A stretch of 64,000 bases of DNA, taken from contig OZ037837.1 of NCBI GenBank assembly GCA_964035575.1, positions 1,240,001 through 1,304,000 of the forward strand, given 5' to 3'. Below the pieces are notes generated by a model. That model was not told where the DNA came from and did not search any database. It saw nothing but the letters and a program-made list of their open reading frames with translations. The stretch is from Rhynchopus sp. YZ270_cl-10. Taxonomy: Eukaryota > Euglenozoa > Diplonemea > Diplonemida > Diplonemidae. Positions 9,921-20,400 of this stretch are shown here, in pieces. Both the position numbers and the translations under genes were made by a program. Every line of letters begins with the position of its first letter. The first letter of the stretch is position 1.

Positions 9921-11393
9921 TGTGGATATTCTGAGAGACCAAAAAGGCCTCAAGAATATCTTCCGGTAGTCAAGGTAGAACCGAATGAACGGCCCAAGAC
10001 CCCCGTGGAGAAGTTAAATGTTGTAATGCTATCAAGTAGAAACTGCGAACACTGTCTTACCCTCCTCAATGCATGGTGGAAGATGTCTTTCACAACAAAT
10101 ATCCTGTACCCAGGTACCCAGGTTCCCAGACCCACGCAGTACCACGTCGCAGTACTACGCAAAATTTACCACCAGCCCTGTCTTCGTGCACCTGAAGTAC
10201 AACGCCGCAGACAGGCCAAACATGCGTTGGACTCAGAGGAATGCCCGCTGTGCAGGTATCATGAGAACCAACTCCCAGCAACAAGGGGCGCCTTTTGGCG
10301 GGCGTTGTTGAGGGTGTTTGGGGTGCAAAGTTTTCCACAATTTTGATGCGCGGGTACAGAAGTGTTGTCTTGTTCTTTCATCTCTAGGAATGTAAATGTC
10401 AATCGCGTTTAACTACCACTAGGGCTTGTTTAGTGAACCCACGAGGGGTCGAAGGGGGTTGGTTATCCCATATCTATCAAAGGTTGTGTCGACCAGGCGA
10501 AACCACTATGTTACGCTGTACGTTGTTAAATCCGAAGAAATAACACTTTAGCAGCCGCAGGAAGTTTGCTAAAAAGAGTGCCTCACGCTACACAAACCAC
10601 CACCCGCGATTGACTTAGATGTTATAACAAAGAGAATTCAGAACAAAACAACACCCTGCCCCATACACACTAAATTGTCATGCTTCAAGAGCATGCCTGG
10701 GCCAAAATTACTATGACGAAAAGGCAACAAGACCACCCACAAGGAGTGTGAATTGTGCACTGGTTTTCTGGGGGAACGCAATATTTTCTTGTGTCTAGCC
10801 CTCCGCGAGCAGAGGACAGACTTTCCGGAAGGTTTCCAAAGTCGAATTTCTTGCACTAGCTATGCTCCCTGGGTTAATGGCTATAGCAGTGACTAACAAA
10901 GTGTTCCCACCCCCTTTTCACCGTAGATATTCTCCCGAGATTGATGCCGGTGAACGCCCTTTGAATTTTGAGTTCCAAATGTCGGAGAGCGGCGAAGGTT
11001 CAATATGTTCGCAATATAAATGTCCAATATGTTCGCTCGTTCTGCGCAGTTGGTTCTCGATGTTGCACTCGCGATACCTGTTTAAAAGTGAAGTTGTGAG
11101 TGGTGGGGAAATTAAAGAAGGTGACTTCTTAAAAAAATAAGTTGGCCTGAGGGTGTAAAATATTCTGCATCATAGTAACTGCAAATGAGAGAATGACGAG
11201 GAGGGACGATGGGGAGTGAGAGGAGAGGTGGAGTGAAAGTGAACATTGAAATCATTTGAGTAAAAAGGTGGGTATCTAGGTTGTTGAATATTCACCACTA
11301 AACATATTTACATACCTTGTCTTGCGCCTTCGCTGCTGTCAAGGTGCCTTCTCTGGGTGCCCAGTACCTAGTGTACCTGGGTACCTGGGTCAG
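9921..11393. other. Gene-free stretch
   Basis: About 1.5 kb of balanced composition with only short unsupported open frames. A short palindrome, TCAAGTGTGA-GTCAC-TCACACTTGA-like, lies just upstream near 9726-9750. I recognise no gene. Confidence 0.5.
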
Positions 11394-11646
11394 TCAGTAC
11401 CCAGTACCCAGTACCCAGTACCCAGTACCCAGTACCCAGTACCCAGTACCCAGTACCCAGTACCCAGTACCCAGTACCCAGTACCCAGTACCCAGTACCC
11501 AGTACCCAGTACCCAGTACCCAGTACCCAGTACCCAGTACCCAGTACCCAGTACCCAGTACCCAGTACCCAGTACCCAGTACCCAGTACCCAGTACCCAG
11601 TACCCAGTACCCAGTACCCAGTACCCAGTACCCAGTACCCAGTACC
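11394..11646. repeat. 7-bp satellite (CCCAGTA)n, left array
   Basis: About 36 near-perfect tandem copies. Frames through it spell a Val-Pro-Ser-Thr-Gln-Tyr-Pro cycle that has no protein meaning. The preceding 60 bases hold scattered half-units (CCCAGTACCTAG, CCTGGGTACCTGGG). Confidence 0.97.
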
Positions 11647-12393
11647 CAGTGTTCTAAAATACGTGACATACCCCCCACGTATTCGTATTAATACGTATTA
11701 ATACGCGTACGTATTAATACGTGACTTTCGTATTAATACGTGGCTTTTTCCAGCAAAAAAAAAAACACCCCCTTGATGGTCAAAACACCAAATTTTTGCG
11801 TTTTTTGGATTTTATTGGTGCCCAAAGAGCCAACCAGGGGTCAAAATTTTCTCTGAAATTTTTCAATTTTTGCTAAGGCGCTGGCCCATACAAATGTACA
11901 GGGTCACAAGATTGCCGTGGAATATATTACAGATGCTCAAAACGGCAAAATTCTTGCTTTATTTGCATTTTTGGGCTCAGGCAGGTACAAAAAAATAACC
12001 AGAACTTTTTTTCCTGGTATCACTTGGGATACAGTTTCTACGGATAGACATGAAAACGGGCACATAGGTGATGCCATTTTTTCCAACCGACACAAGTGGG
12101 GGCGTGTTTCCCAAACAACAAAAAGCAAATACTTCTCAGACGTCGCGTCCAGTTTAGGGGCTGGCTTCGCTGCGGGTGTAGACATAGTAAGTATGCAAAA
12201 TTGAAATTATTCCTGACGGGGAGTGCGTGAAGTGTGGGGGAGATTGGTTGTCTGTGTATCCATGTAACAGTACCATATGATACCGGGGGAAAAAAAAGTC
12301 ACGTATTTCCAAAAATACCCCCCACGTACGCGTATTAATACGTATTAATACGCGTACGTATTAATACGAATCAGTACGTATTTTTGAACGCTG
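11647..12393 (+). mobile_element. Satellite-embedded TIR element, copy L
   Basis: A 747-bp unit with termini 'CAGTGTTCTAAAATACGT' and (reverse complement of the right end) 'CAGCGTTCAAAAATACGT', sitting inside the CCCAGTA satellite. Subterminal zones are built of repeated CGTATTAATACG palindromes. The interior carries one copy of the dispersed 'GGGTGTTTTGAGCATC'-type module. A reverse-strand frame (11937-12185) gives an 82-residue peptide beginning MSTPAAKPAPKLDATSEK that is also open in copy R for its first ~60 codons. No transposase is seen. The CAG ends are hAT-like, but no 8-bp duplication can be defined in a 7-bp satellite. Confidence 0.7.
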
Positions 12394-12563
12394 CCCAGTA
12401 CCCAGTACCCAGTACCCAGTACCCAGTACCCAGTACCCAGTACCCAGTACCCAGTACCCAGTACCCAGTACCCAGTACCCAGTACCCAGTACCCAGTACC
12501 CAGTACCCAGTACCCAGTACCCAGTACCCAGTACCCAGTACCCAGTACCCAGTACCCAGTACC
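12394..12563. repeat. 7-bp satellite (CCCAGTA)n, middle array
   Basis: About 24 tandem copies in the same orientation as the outer arrays, lying between the two inverted element copies. Confidence 0.97.
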
Positions 12564-13336
12564 CAGCGTTCAAAAATACGTACTGATTCGTATTAATACG
12601 TACGCGTATTAATACGTATTAATACGCGTACGTGGGGGGTATTTTTGGAAATACGTGACTTTTTTTTCCCCGGTATCATATGGTACTGTTACATGGATAC
12701 ACAGACAACCAATCTCCCCCACACTTCACGCACTCCCCGTCAGGAATAATTTCAATTTTGCATACTTACTATGTCTACACCCGCAGCGAAGCCAGCCCCT
12801 AAACTGGACGCGACGTCTGAGAAGTATTTGCTTTTTGTTGTTTGGGAAACACGCCCCCACTTGTGTCGGTTGGAAAAAATGGCATCACCTATGTGCCCGT
12901 TTTCATGTCTATCCGTAGAAACTGCATCCCAAGTGATACCAGGAAAAAAAAAGCTCTAGCTATTTTTTTGTACCTGCCTGAGCCCAAAAATGCAAATAAA
13001 GCAAGAATTTTGCCGTTTTGAGCATCTGCAATTTATTCCACGGCAATCTTGAGACCCTGTACATTTGTATGGGCCAGCGCCTTAGCAAAAATTGAAAAAT
13101 TTCAACCAAAAAAAAAATAAAAATCGAGAAAATTTTGACCCCTGGTTGTCTTTGGGCACCAAAAAAATCCAAAAAAACGCAAAAATTTGGTGCTTTGACC
13201 ATCAGGGGGGGGGGGGGGGGTTTTTTTTGCTGGAAAAAGCCACGTATTAATACGAAAGTCACGTATTAATACGTACGCGTATTAATACGTATTAATACGA
13301 ATACGTGGGGGGTAGGTCACGTATTTTAGAACACTG
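12564..13336 (-). mobile_element. Satellite-embedded TIR element, copy R (inverted)
   Basis: A 773-bp copy of the same element in the opposite orientation, near-identical by eye. Differences include homopolymer length changes and a short A/T-rich insertion. The peptide frame here (12771-12959, plus strand) starts with the same MSTPAAKPAPKLDATSEK and ends early after a change in an A run. Together the two copies form a ~1.7-kb inverted repeat with a satellite loop. Confidence 0.7.
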
Positions 13337-13430
13337 CCCAGTACCCAGTACCCAGTACCCAGTACCCAGTACCCAGTACCCAGTACCCAGTACCCAGTAC
13401 CCAGTACCCAGTACCCAGTACCCAGTACCC
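13337..13430. repeat. 7-bp satellite (CCCAGTA)n, right array
   Basis: About 13 tandem copies in the same orientation as the other two arrays. Confidence 0.95.
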
Positions 13431-13435
13431 AAAAT

Positions 13436-13552
13436 ATTTTCGATAATACCCATTTTTTCTTTTCTTTAATACCCACTTTTTATTTTCGTTAGTACCCACT
13501 TTTGAAAATGGGTATTAACGAAAATGGGTACTAGGAAAATGGGTATTAAAGA
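13436..13552. repeat. Inverted repeat of AATACCCA/TGGGTATT units
   Basis: Three AATACCCA- or AGTACCCA-type units face three TGGGTATT- or TGGGTACT-type units around a centre near 13503, so the stretch can fold into a long hairpin. The units resemble mutated pieces of the neighbouring satellite. Confidence 0.65.
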
Positions 13553-13699
13553 GAAAAACCCAAAGTTAAAACCCTGAACCGAGTTTCTCCCGTGGACTAC
13601 CCTGCAACTCGGTCAGAGATAAAAGGATTTTGCCAAAATCCCATATTTTTTTTAGATTTGTCGAACTTGAAGAAGTCTTCGACAACAAAAAAACCCAAA

Positions 13700-13745
13700 A
13701 TAAAAAAGTTGTCGAAGTTAAGGCTTAACTTCGACACGTTGAAGG
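13700..13745. repeat. Short perfect palindrome
   Basis: 'GTCGAAGTTAAG' is followed directly by 'GCTTAACTTCGAC', a hairpin-forming palindrome at about 13709-13733. The rest of 13553-14060 shows no gene. Confidence 0.6.
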
Positions 13746-14064
13746 CCCTGTTCCTAAAGTACCTCCCTTTCAATTTGCTGTCCTCCTGAAGAAAAGGTTG
13801 AAGGGAGAGGGGTGAAACAAAGAAGGGGGAAAAACAATAACAACCATAGAAAAGTTCAATGAGTGCTAACCACACAAAAGCGCAGTACTGCATCCTCTTC
13901 CCATCTCTCTCTTTTCCTTCTCCTTCCCCGCTTTAATCTTCCTTTCGCGAAGCAAATCGTGTGTGGCATTCGTCCGTATATTTTACGACTTAATAGACGC
14001 CAGCACCAAAGTGTCACGAACTTAAAACACCTATCCCCACACAACAGAGTTACTCTCCCTGAAC

Positions 14065-14607
14065 ATGGACATCACAGGACACTTCGAGTCTGCAAGCTGT
14101 GTGATAGAAGTGGACAGGAGCGCCACCCTTGCACAGGTGAAGGGGAAGCTTCTTGCGGAGCTTGGCGTGGCACATGCTCGGCATGTTGGTGTGCGGATGA
14201 AAGGCGGTGGCGACATCGGCAACGACGACTTGCGCATCTGCGACACGGAGATGGATGAGGGATGTGCCGTTGAGCTGTACTGCACTGGTGCCAACATCAG
14301 TCCTGGGGTGATACCTCTTTCGGATGTCTTCTCCCTCACATTCTCCCCGTGTGACAGGTTCCTTGCAGTGAGTAGTTTCGATTGTAATGTGGTGATCTTC
14401 GACACAGAAACACATGAGTGTCTGTGCAGCTTCCCTTGCTGTTATGTTTGCATTCCAACATTCTCACCGTGCAGTGAGTGGATCTCATCCGCAAAGATGT
14501 GTTGAAATGCGTCACGTGAAGACAGGTGCATTGAAGCACTCCTCTGGGATGGAGGTGATGACTGCGCCACGGCATGGTCGCCCTGCGGAACAAAGCTGTT
14601 GTCGTGC
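14065..14607 (+). pseudogene. Ubiquitin-like / WD40 gene, decayed and truncated
   Basis: An ATG at 14065 opens a 146-codon frame. Residues 1-76 look ubiquitin-like (MDITGHFES, 'ATLAQVKGKLLAELGVA', then a 'CDTEMDEGCAVELY' end). Residues of about 85-145 are the first WD40 blades: 'FSLTFSPCDRFLAVSSFDCN' with 'VVIFDTETHECL', then 'PTFSPCSEWISSA'. The frame stops at 14505, but WD40 code continues in other frames ('VKTGALKH', then 'CATAWSPCGTKLLSCS' up to about 14607), so at least two frame changes have occurred. Exactly at the end of that blade the copied segment 14608-15257 begins, so the rest of the propeller is missing. The Ubl plus repeat-array design parallels the 3544 gene. A short expressed Ubl peptide remains possible. 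Confidence 0.7.
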
Positions 14608-15257
14608 AGTCTCTCAAGCCTTTTTGTACTCTTTTTCTACAAAAGTGGCATATTTGAGCCACACCACAAATACAAAATGCTTCTGGCCACCCCTTTATCA
14701 CGCCCCCACCACCACCACACCCACCAGCATTACAGGCATCCTTGCCTCTCTTCCCCACAACACACAACACACAACACACCTTTTCTTTCCTCCATACCCT
14801 CCTCCCCTCCCCTCCTTTTTCACTACATCCCTTCCGTAGCCTTTCGTTTGGACCGATATTGTCTTCGTCCTGGTGGTGGCGTCGCTGTGTGGGGTGTGCA
14901 GTTTGGTGTTCGGGATTGGGATGGGCTTGGTGATCAGAAGGAGGAAAGAGGCGAGGGATCAGAAACGTGCCACCGCTGTTCAAAACGCTGAGGTCTTTGT
15001 TGCAAGCGCTGACAGCACAGAGGAGGACATCCCGCTTGACACATACTCAGAACAGTTTGAAGTCTGCTCGGAGCTCTCGCATTTCGAGCTCGAAGGGGAA
15101 GCAGCCCACCCTCAGCACGCAATGGTGTCGTTAGATGCGATTCTCCAGAGCACGTCTCTCCACTCGATGACAAGGAAGCCAATCCCATTTCATGCTATCG
15201 ACATGGATTGCGATGGGAGAGAGGTGTTTGGATCGGAGATAGTTGTGTAGAAGGAGG
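14608..15257 (+). pseudogene. Truncated duplicate of the 26.5-kb membrane-protein gene
   Basis: A near-identical copy of 26259-27074, including the upstream pyrimidine tract and the last ~130 codons. It lacks about 158 bp present at 26509-26666: the end of the leader, the ATG, the signal peptide and the glycine run. The coding part restarts inside the membrane segment (MVASLCGVCSLVFGIGMGL at 14873) and runs to the same stop at 15250. Without start or signal sequence it should not yield the membrane protein. It lies within the Ubl/WD40 pseudogene, so it probably arrived as a segmental copy. Confidence 0.85.
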
Positions 15258-17427
15258 AGGAGGCTTCCCCCCACAAAACAGGGCCACGTGAGATAGACGC
15301 GGTGTAGTGTTTCTCGTCCCTGCACCGAAGTAGACAGACTCGTGTTGCTTTTATGATACGCCGTTCCTCGAACACCGTCAGAATCGTGTGTCTCCCCACA
15401 ACGGCACGCTTGTGGTTTGAGGTGATTGTTTGCTGTGTGTTTGTTGGGAAAGGAAAGGAGGCGCCGATGATGGCAGACGCAGCTGCACCCACCTGAATGG
15501 GGTCAGAAGTCCGTCCCGTTGCAAGACACTGAGTACAGTAGGTTGTCCGCAACAGCAACGATCTTTCAAACTGAAACGTCCCCCCTTGCACGACAGTGAC
15601 GTCCTCAACGTGCATCGTCATGAGCTCTCTGCGGACGTTGTCTCCTTTGCGGAGCTGTTGTACGAATGCCACTGCAAAGTGTTGCTTGAGTCGCAGGGGG
15701 CGGGGCTGACAACACATGACCACGAGAAGATGCCTGAGGGGATGACGACCGCACTGTGGAGGTCGAAGCAGACCCTTCATGGTTGCAAGGCTATCTCCCG
15801 AAGACGTATCTGCTGAGGAACGTTGTGTGTCTCCCGAGAAGTGTTCTCAGAAACACTGATGGTTTCCCCATCCAAAAGTAGTGGCGAAGACGATCATGTT
15901 TCCAGCCATCCTAGCCTCAGTATCATAGCAAAGCACGAGGCCGTTTTGTACGTCCTGTGCCGTGTCTCAGCAGAGGCTTCTCCGCTTTGACTGGGCTTAT
16001 CAACGACACGCTTTGCGTCTTTGTGGTGGAAGGCTTTCTGTGCTCTGCACGGCAGTTCTTTTCGTGCGCATTGCTTGCAACAGCTAATTGGGGAAGGGAT
16101 GGCGGTCGTCTTTGTTAGGGTGAGACCACGCCTCACTGCCCACTGCTACAATGCTGTTTTTGGTTGGGAGGCAACTACCTGGTCTCACATCGAGGTGGAG
16201 ACTGGGAGGCTGTTGCGTCATGATATGGGGTGTGGTGCGCTGCTTCGGCATTGGTGCGTTGTGTCCGTAATGTGTATCTCTGGGAGTGCGGACGTGGGTT
16301 CAGCGGTGGCATGTTGTGCAGTCCGCATCTGTTTCAGTGATGCGTGTGAACACGGCCTGCGTCTGATTCCCCCACTTGGCGGAAGTGTCGCAGAACTGTG
16401 AGAAATATGGTTCTCTGATATTTGAGGATAAGGTTCACGGTTTGGGTTCCGTCTTGTGTCCTTCAGATATTATGGCAAAGACAACTGAACACGAGAGGCT
16501 TAGGTTCATCTCATCAAATTTACTATTTTCCGGTCAAAGGCCTCGTCATCGTCAGACGCTAGTGACGAGCGGTAAGGGTGACTTGAGTGACATCGATCAT
16601 TGTATTGAGCTTGTTTCATAGTGGTTCACTATTTGACACACAGTTGGGCATCTTTTGTGTGGTCCTGGGGTGGACCTCACAATGCACCACCGGGGTACGT
16701 TCCTCCAGAAACTCTATGAAGGTGTTGACCGCTCGAGCCGATGTCTCCTACCTGAGAGATTGCACTCCCTTTCACTTTGTGTTTGGAGAACTGTTGTTTC
16801 CTATTTAACACACAGTTGCGGCCGGTTGGAGCACTGTTGCTTGCATCCTATTTAACTCACGTTGGCAGTGAGCGCAGATGCAGACTATTTTGAAGCACAG
16901 TTGATACTCTTATGCGTCTTATTTAACACCCCGCAAATATTCGTTTCCTTCCCCATGTTTTTTCACTTCCCAGAGTACTCAAACAACACCCCCCAAAGGA
17001 GAAGCGTCGCGCCCCTCCGAGCCACACAGCAACCTACGTCCAGCATGAGCTTCTCTAGCTTTATGGGTCCACAGAAGCAGCAGCCTGTGGATTCCTGCAC
17101 TGGAACGTCGGGCCTACCCTTCTGAGAAGGGATGATGGCCGTTACAGCAAGAACGGAGGTTTTGTGACATACGCGCGAAGTAGGGCGAAGCAGTGAGGCG
17201 CGAGGTTCGACGTGTGCAGGTGACTGCGAGCTCAGAGGCACATGCAAAGCTGTACGTAGCAGCACAGTGTTGTTCTCCACGCATGACGTGGGACGGTGTT
17301 ATTGGCTGTGCCCGTCTCGAGCGGTGCACTGTTGCAGTTTTGCGTGCTTCTGGGATGTGGATTGAGAAGCATGCACACACACACACCCTCCACACACCAC
17401 ACACCTTGCAGGAAGCAACACACCACC
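15258..17427. other. Gene-poor stretch with possible relics; upstream region of the giant gene
   Basis: Composition remains gene-like to about 16400, and several frames of 80-190 codons exist on both strands, but none matches a family I know. The longest is 15190-15780 on the reverse strand (196 codons). On the plus strand 15590-15800 reads 'VLNVHRHELSADVVSFAELL'-like text. I regard these as decayed coding DNA, possibly the missing part of the Ubl/WD40 gene or another relative. At 16620-16950 a phrase like 'CTATTTAACACACAGTTG' recurs four times at 50-170-base spacing. A CA-rich leader ending CTTGCAG precedes the giant gene. Confidence 0.4.
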
Positions 17428-20400
17428 ATGTTCGGCCCACATGAGCAGGTGCAAGCATACGCAAAGCAGCACAGCATCCTGAAGCTGGTCGACGAGCTTG
17501 TGAACGAGCTGCTTCAGCATAAGCCGTGCGACCCGTTGGCGCACCTGGCGTGCTACATCGACGGCCTGCGTGGGGCAGCGCCTGCGACGGACGTGGAGAA
17601 GAACAAGCTTGCGGCAGAAGGCAGCACTGCGGCGTGCGCAGAGGTGTCGCACACCTCGAGCACATCATCATCGCTCGAAGCGGCGCTGGGGACACTCTGG
17701 GACGCGTGCAGACCCAACCACGCGACGTTCAAGGAGCGTTTCGAGAAGGACGTTTCGCAGGGCCTTCGAGATGTGCTTGCGACAGTCTTCGCGAAGGCCG
17801 GGAAGGCGAAGGGGCAGGCCGGGAAGGGACAGGAGGCAAAGGACACACCTGTGCAGACACAACTGAAGTTCGACGCCTCAGCAGACGTGACGCAAGCAAA
17901 TGCGGGACAAAGTGTGCAGCTGGTGGACCCCTACAGCGCCGAGTACAGACCCACGCAGAGTGTGTCGGAGGTGGTCGACGGGCTTGCAGACTGGTTCGGA
18001 CCTGGACGGAAGCTGTGGCCGCGGAGTGCTGTGGACAGGGTGAAGCACAACTGCACCTTCATGCAGCACAAGCACAACTACGGGGAGGTGGCGGAGGTGG
18101 TGGTGCCGCTCTTCATCTACTCGATTGCGGTCATGAAGGAGTACACGTGGGCCTTCTGGGTGGCCTCGGATGGGCGCGGACGGTGGACGCCGTTCTCGTC
18201 GGTGCACGCAGTTGTGCTGGAGAAGGACTTCCTTGCGCACTGCACGAAGGACGGGGCACCCCTGTGTGGGGAGGACGAAGACCTGACACGTCCACGGGGG
18301 CTGCCGCTCGCACCACTGAACGGCACCATCACAGAGGCAAGGCGTGCGCTTGCAAGGGTTGCGGAGGACACGAAGGGTGCGGGCACCACCCCCAGCAGGC
18401 AGCCGGCTCGTGCCGCCTTCGAGCTGCCCACGCAGATGCAGGTGGTGTTCTGCGACGGGCGCATGGTGGGCGGCAGCAGCAGCGAGGGGGACGAACGGGG
18501 GCGTGGCTTTGCAGGGAAGGTTGGTGGGGTGTTTGCGGGCTGGGAGGGGCTCACGGTCTTTGTGAGCACGCCCTTCCTTGAGGGTTGCAAATGTCGTGAT
18601 GAGGTCACCAGCACCACCACCACGAACACGACCAAGGACGTGGCAAAGGAGTTCTACATAGCACGGTACAAACTGGCAGATGTGAGGGCAGAGTACGAGG
18701 CTGCTTTGCGTGCAAACACGCAAAGCACGGCGGATGCGGAGACACTCGCGAGCCTGAAGAAACGTGTTGCGCTGCACCCGTACTCGGACTCGGTTGCGTG
18801 GCTTCCGGCCCCGTCCTGCATCTTTGAAGGCCTCCACACTGCGACGGCGGACGTGCAGCGCACACAGACGATGTCTGTGTCTCTCGCACGACTGCCCCCA
18901 CCCGGTGTGCTGGAGTACTTGCAAAGCAGACGCACCTGTGAGCACCTTGAGATTGCCGAGGGTGGTCTGCACTATCTGCGTTCGGAGGATGCGTTTGCGT
19001 GCCGTGCGCGTGAGGAGAAGGTGCTGCTTGCGGGGAGGAAGGACAAGGTGGCGGGGACAGAGACAGCGTACGTCCGCTGTGACGACAGCTGCTGCTTCTT
19101 CTGTGCGGTGGGTGCGCTGAAGGACCGTTGCGTGCGCGAGAAGAACCAGCAGCAGTACGACAAAGGCTGCAAGGAAGACCTCGACGCACTGAGTACCGAG
19201 CACAAACAAGACTACAGCCCGTTCCAAGCGCTCGTGGCACACAAGGTCGCCATCGCCGTGCGTGAGGCCCCCGAAGGCCAGGCACCGACGCCGCTGACGA
19301 TCCTCCACGCTCTCGACATCCAGGCCGTGTACTGGTCCTCGGCAGGCGTGGCAGACTGGACACACGTCAAACAACCCCTGCACGCTTCGCTGTCTGGGAA
19401 GAACAAGTTCATTGCCGTACCTGGAGCAGACGTGCCACCGTGTGTGCTGTACAAATCCTGCTGCGAGTTCGCGAAGCAGCCGTACTACGTCTTGAACGCG
19501 TCGATGCGTGATGCGCAGAACAAGGCACACAAGACGCAGATCACAGTGACGCGCAAGGACAAGACGAGCGAGGTCTTCTGTGCACGCAGCGTCGCGTCGC
19601 TTGGGAAGGGTATGGGCACGCTCCGGGAGGTGGCACGCAAGCACGCGACCCTGAGGACCTGCCTCAGAGACCTGATGAAGCTGTCGCACCAGACGTGCTT
19701 CGAATCCGAGACGAGCGGGACGTCGGTCTGGTACACGTCACGCGACATCATCGAGGATAAGAAGAAGGACGACACCCTGCCGCGAAGCGACGAGGACTAC
19801 CTGAACCCTGTGCACCACAGCGGGCTTGGCTACTACCGGTACACGGCACGGTACGACAAGGAGGCACCGGAGTACATAGAACCAAGCACGATGAAGGTGC
19901 AAATGGGGGACTGGGTGTCGGGGCAGGTGCGGCCGCTGCTGTTCTACGTGAACGAGGCAATGAAGGAGATGTCGCCTGTGCTGTCGTACCGGGGGTGGCG
20001 GTGTGCGCCGGAGACAGAGCAGAAGTGCTACCGCGGGCTTGGGAACGCACGCCTGCCCCCTGAGCTCTACGCAACGGGGAACGTGGTGGTGTGGTCTGCG
20101 TTCTCGTCGACGTCGACGGACCAGGGCATCTCGCAGTTCTACGCCAGCTCCGCGAGCGGGATGACGGCGTCGGTCTTCATTGTGACAGGGTCGTCTTGCA
20201 GGCTGATCGCACCCTGGAGCAGGTTCGGCCGTGAAGAGGAGTGGCTGTTCCCACTGAACTCAATGTTCAAGGTGGACTCGATGCTGACGGAGGACCAGCA
20301 GTCGATTCTCGGGAAGAAAGACTTCCAGCTCTTCGAGATCTCTGAGGTCGACGAGCTGTCGATGGAGAAGATCCGCATCCGCTGCTCCCTGGCAAGCGCA

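Noticed and set aside
11317-11691. Open frames of Val-Pro-Ser-Thr-Gln-Tyr-Pro repeats here and at 12361-12596
   Set aside because: Translation of the 7-bp CCCAGTA satellite.
17878-19689. 603-codon reverse-strand frame opposite the giant gene
   Set aside because: Shadow of a GC-rich coding strand. Its composition (His, Arg, Val, Leu) lacks any domain, while the plus strand has recognisable domains.
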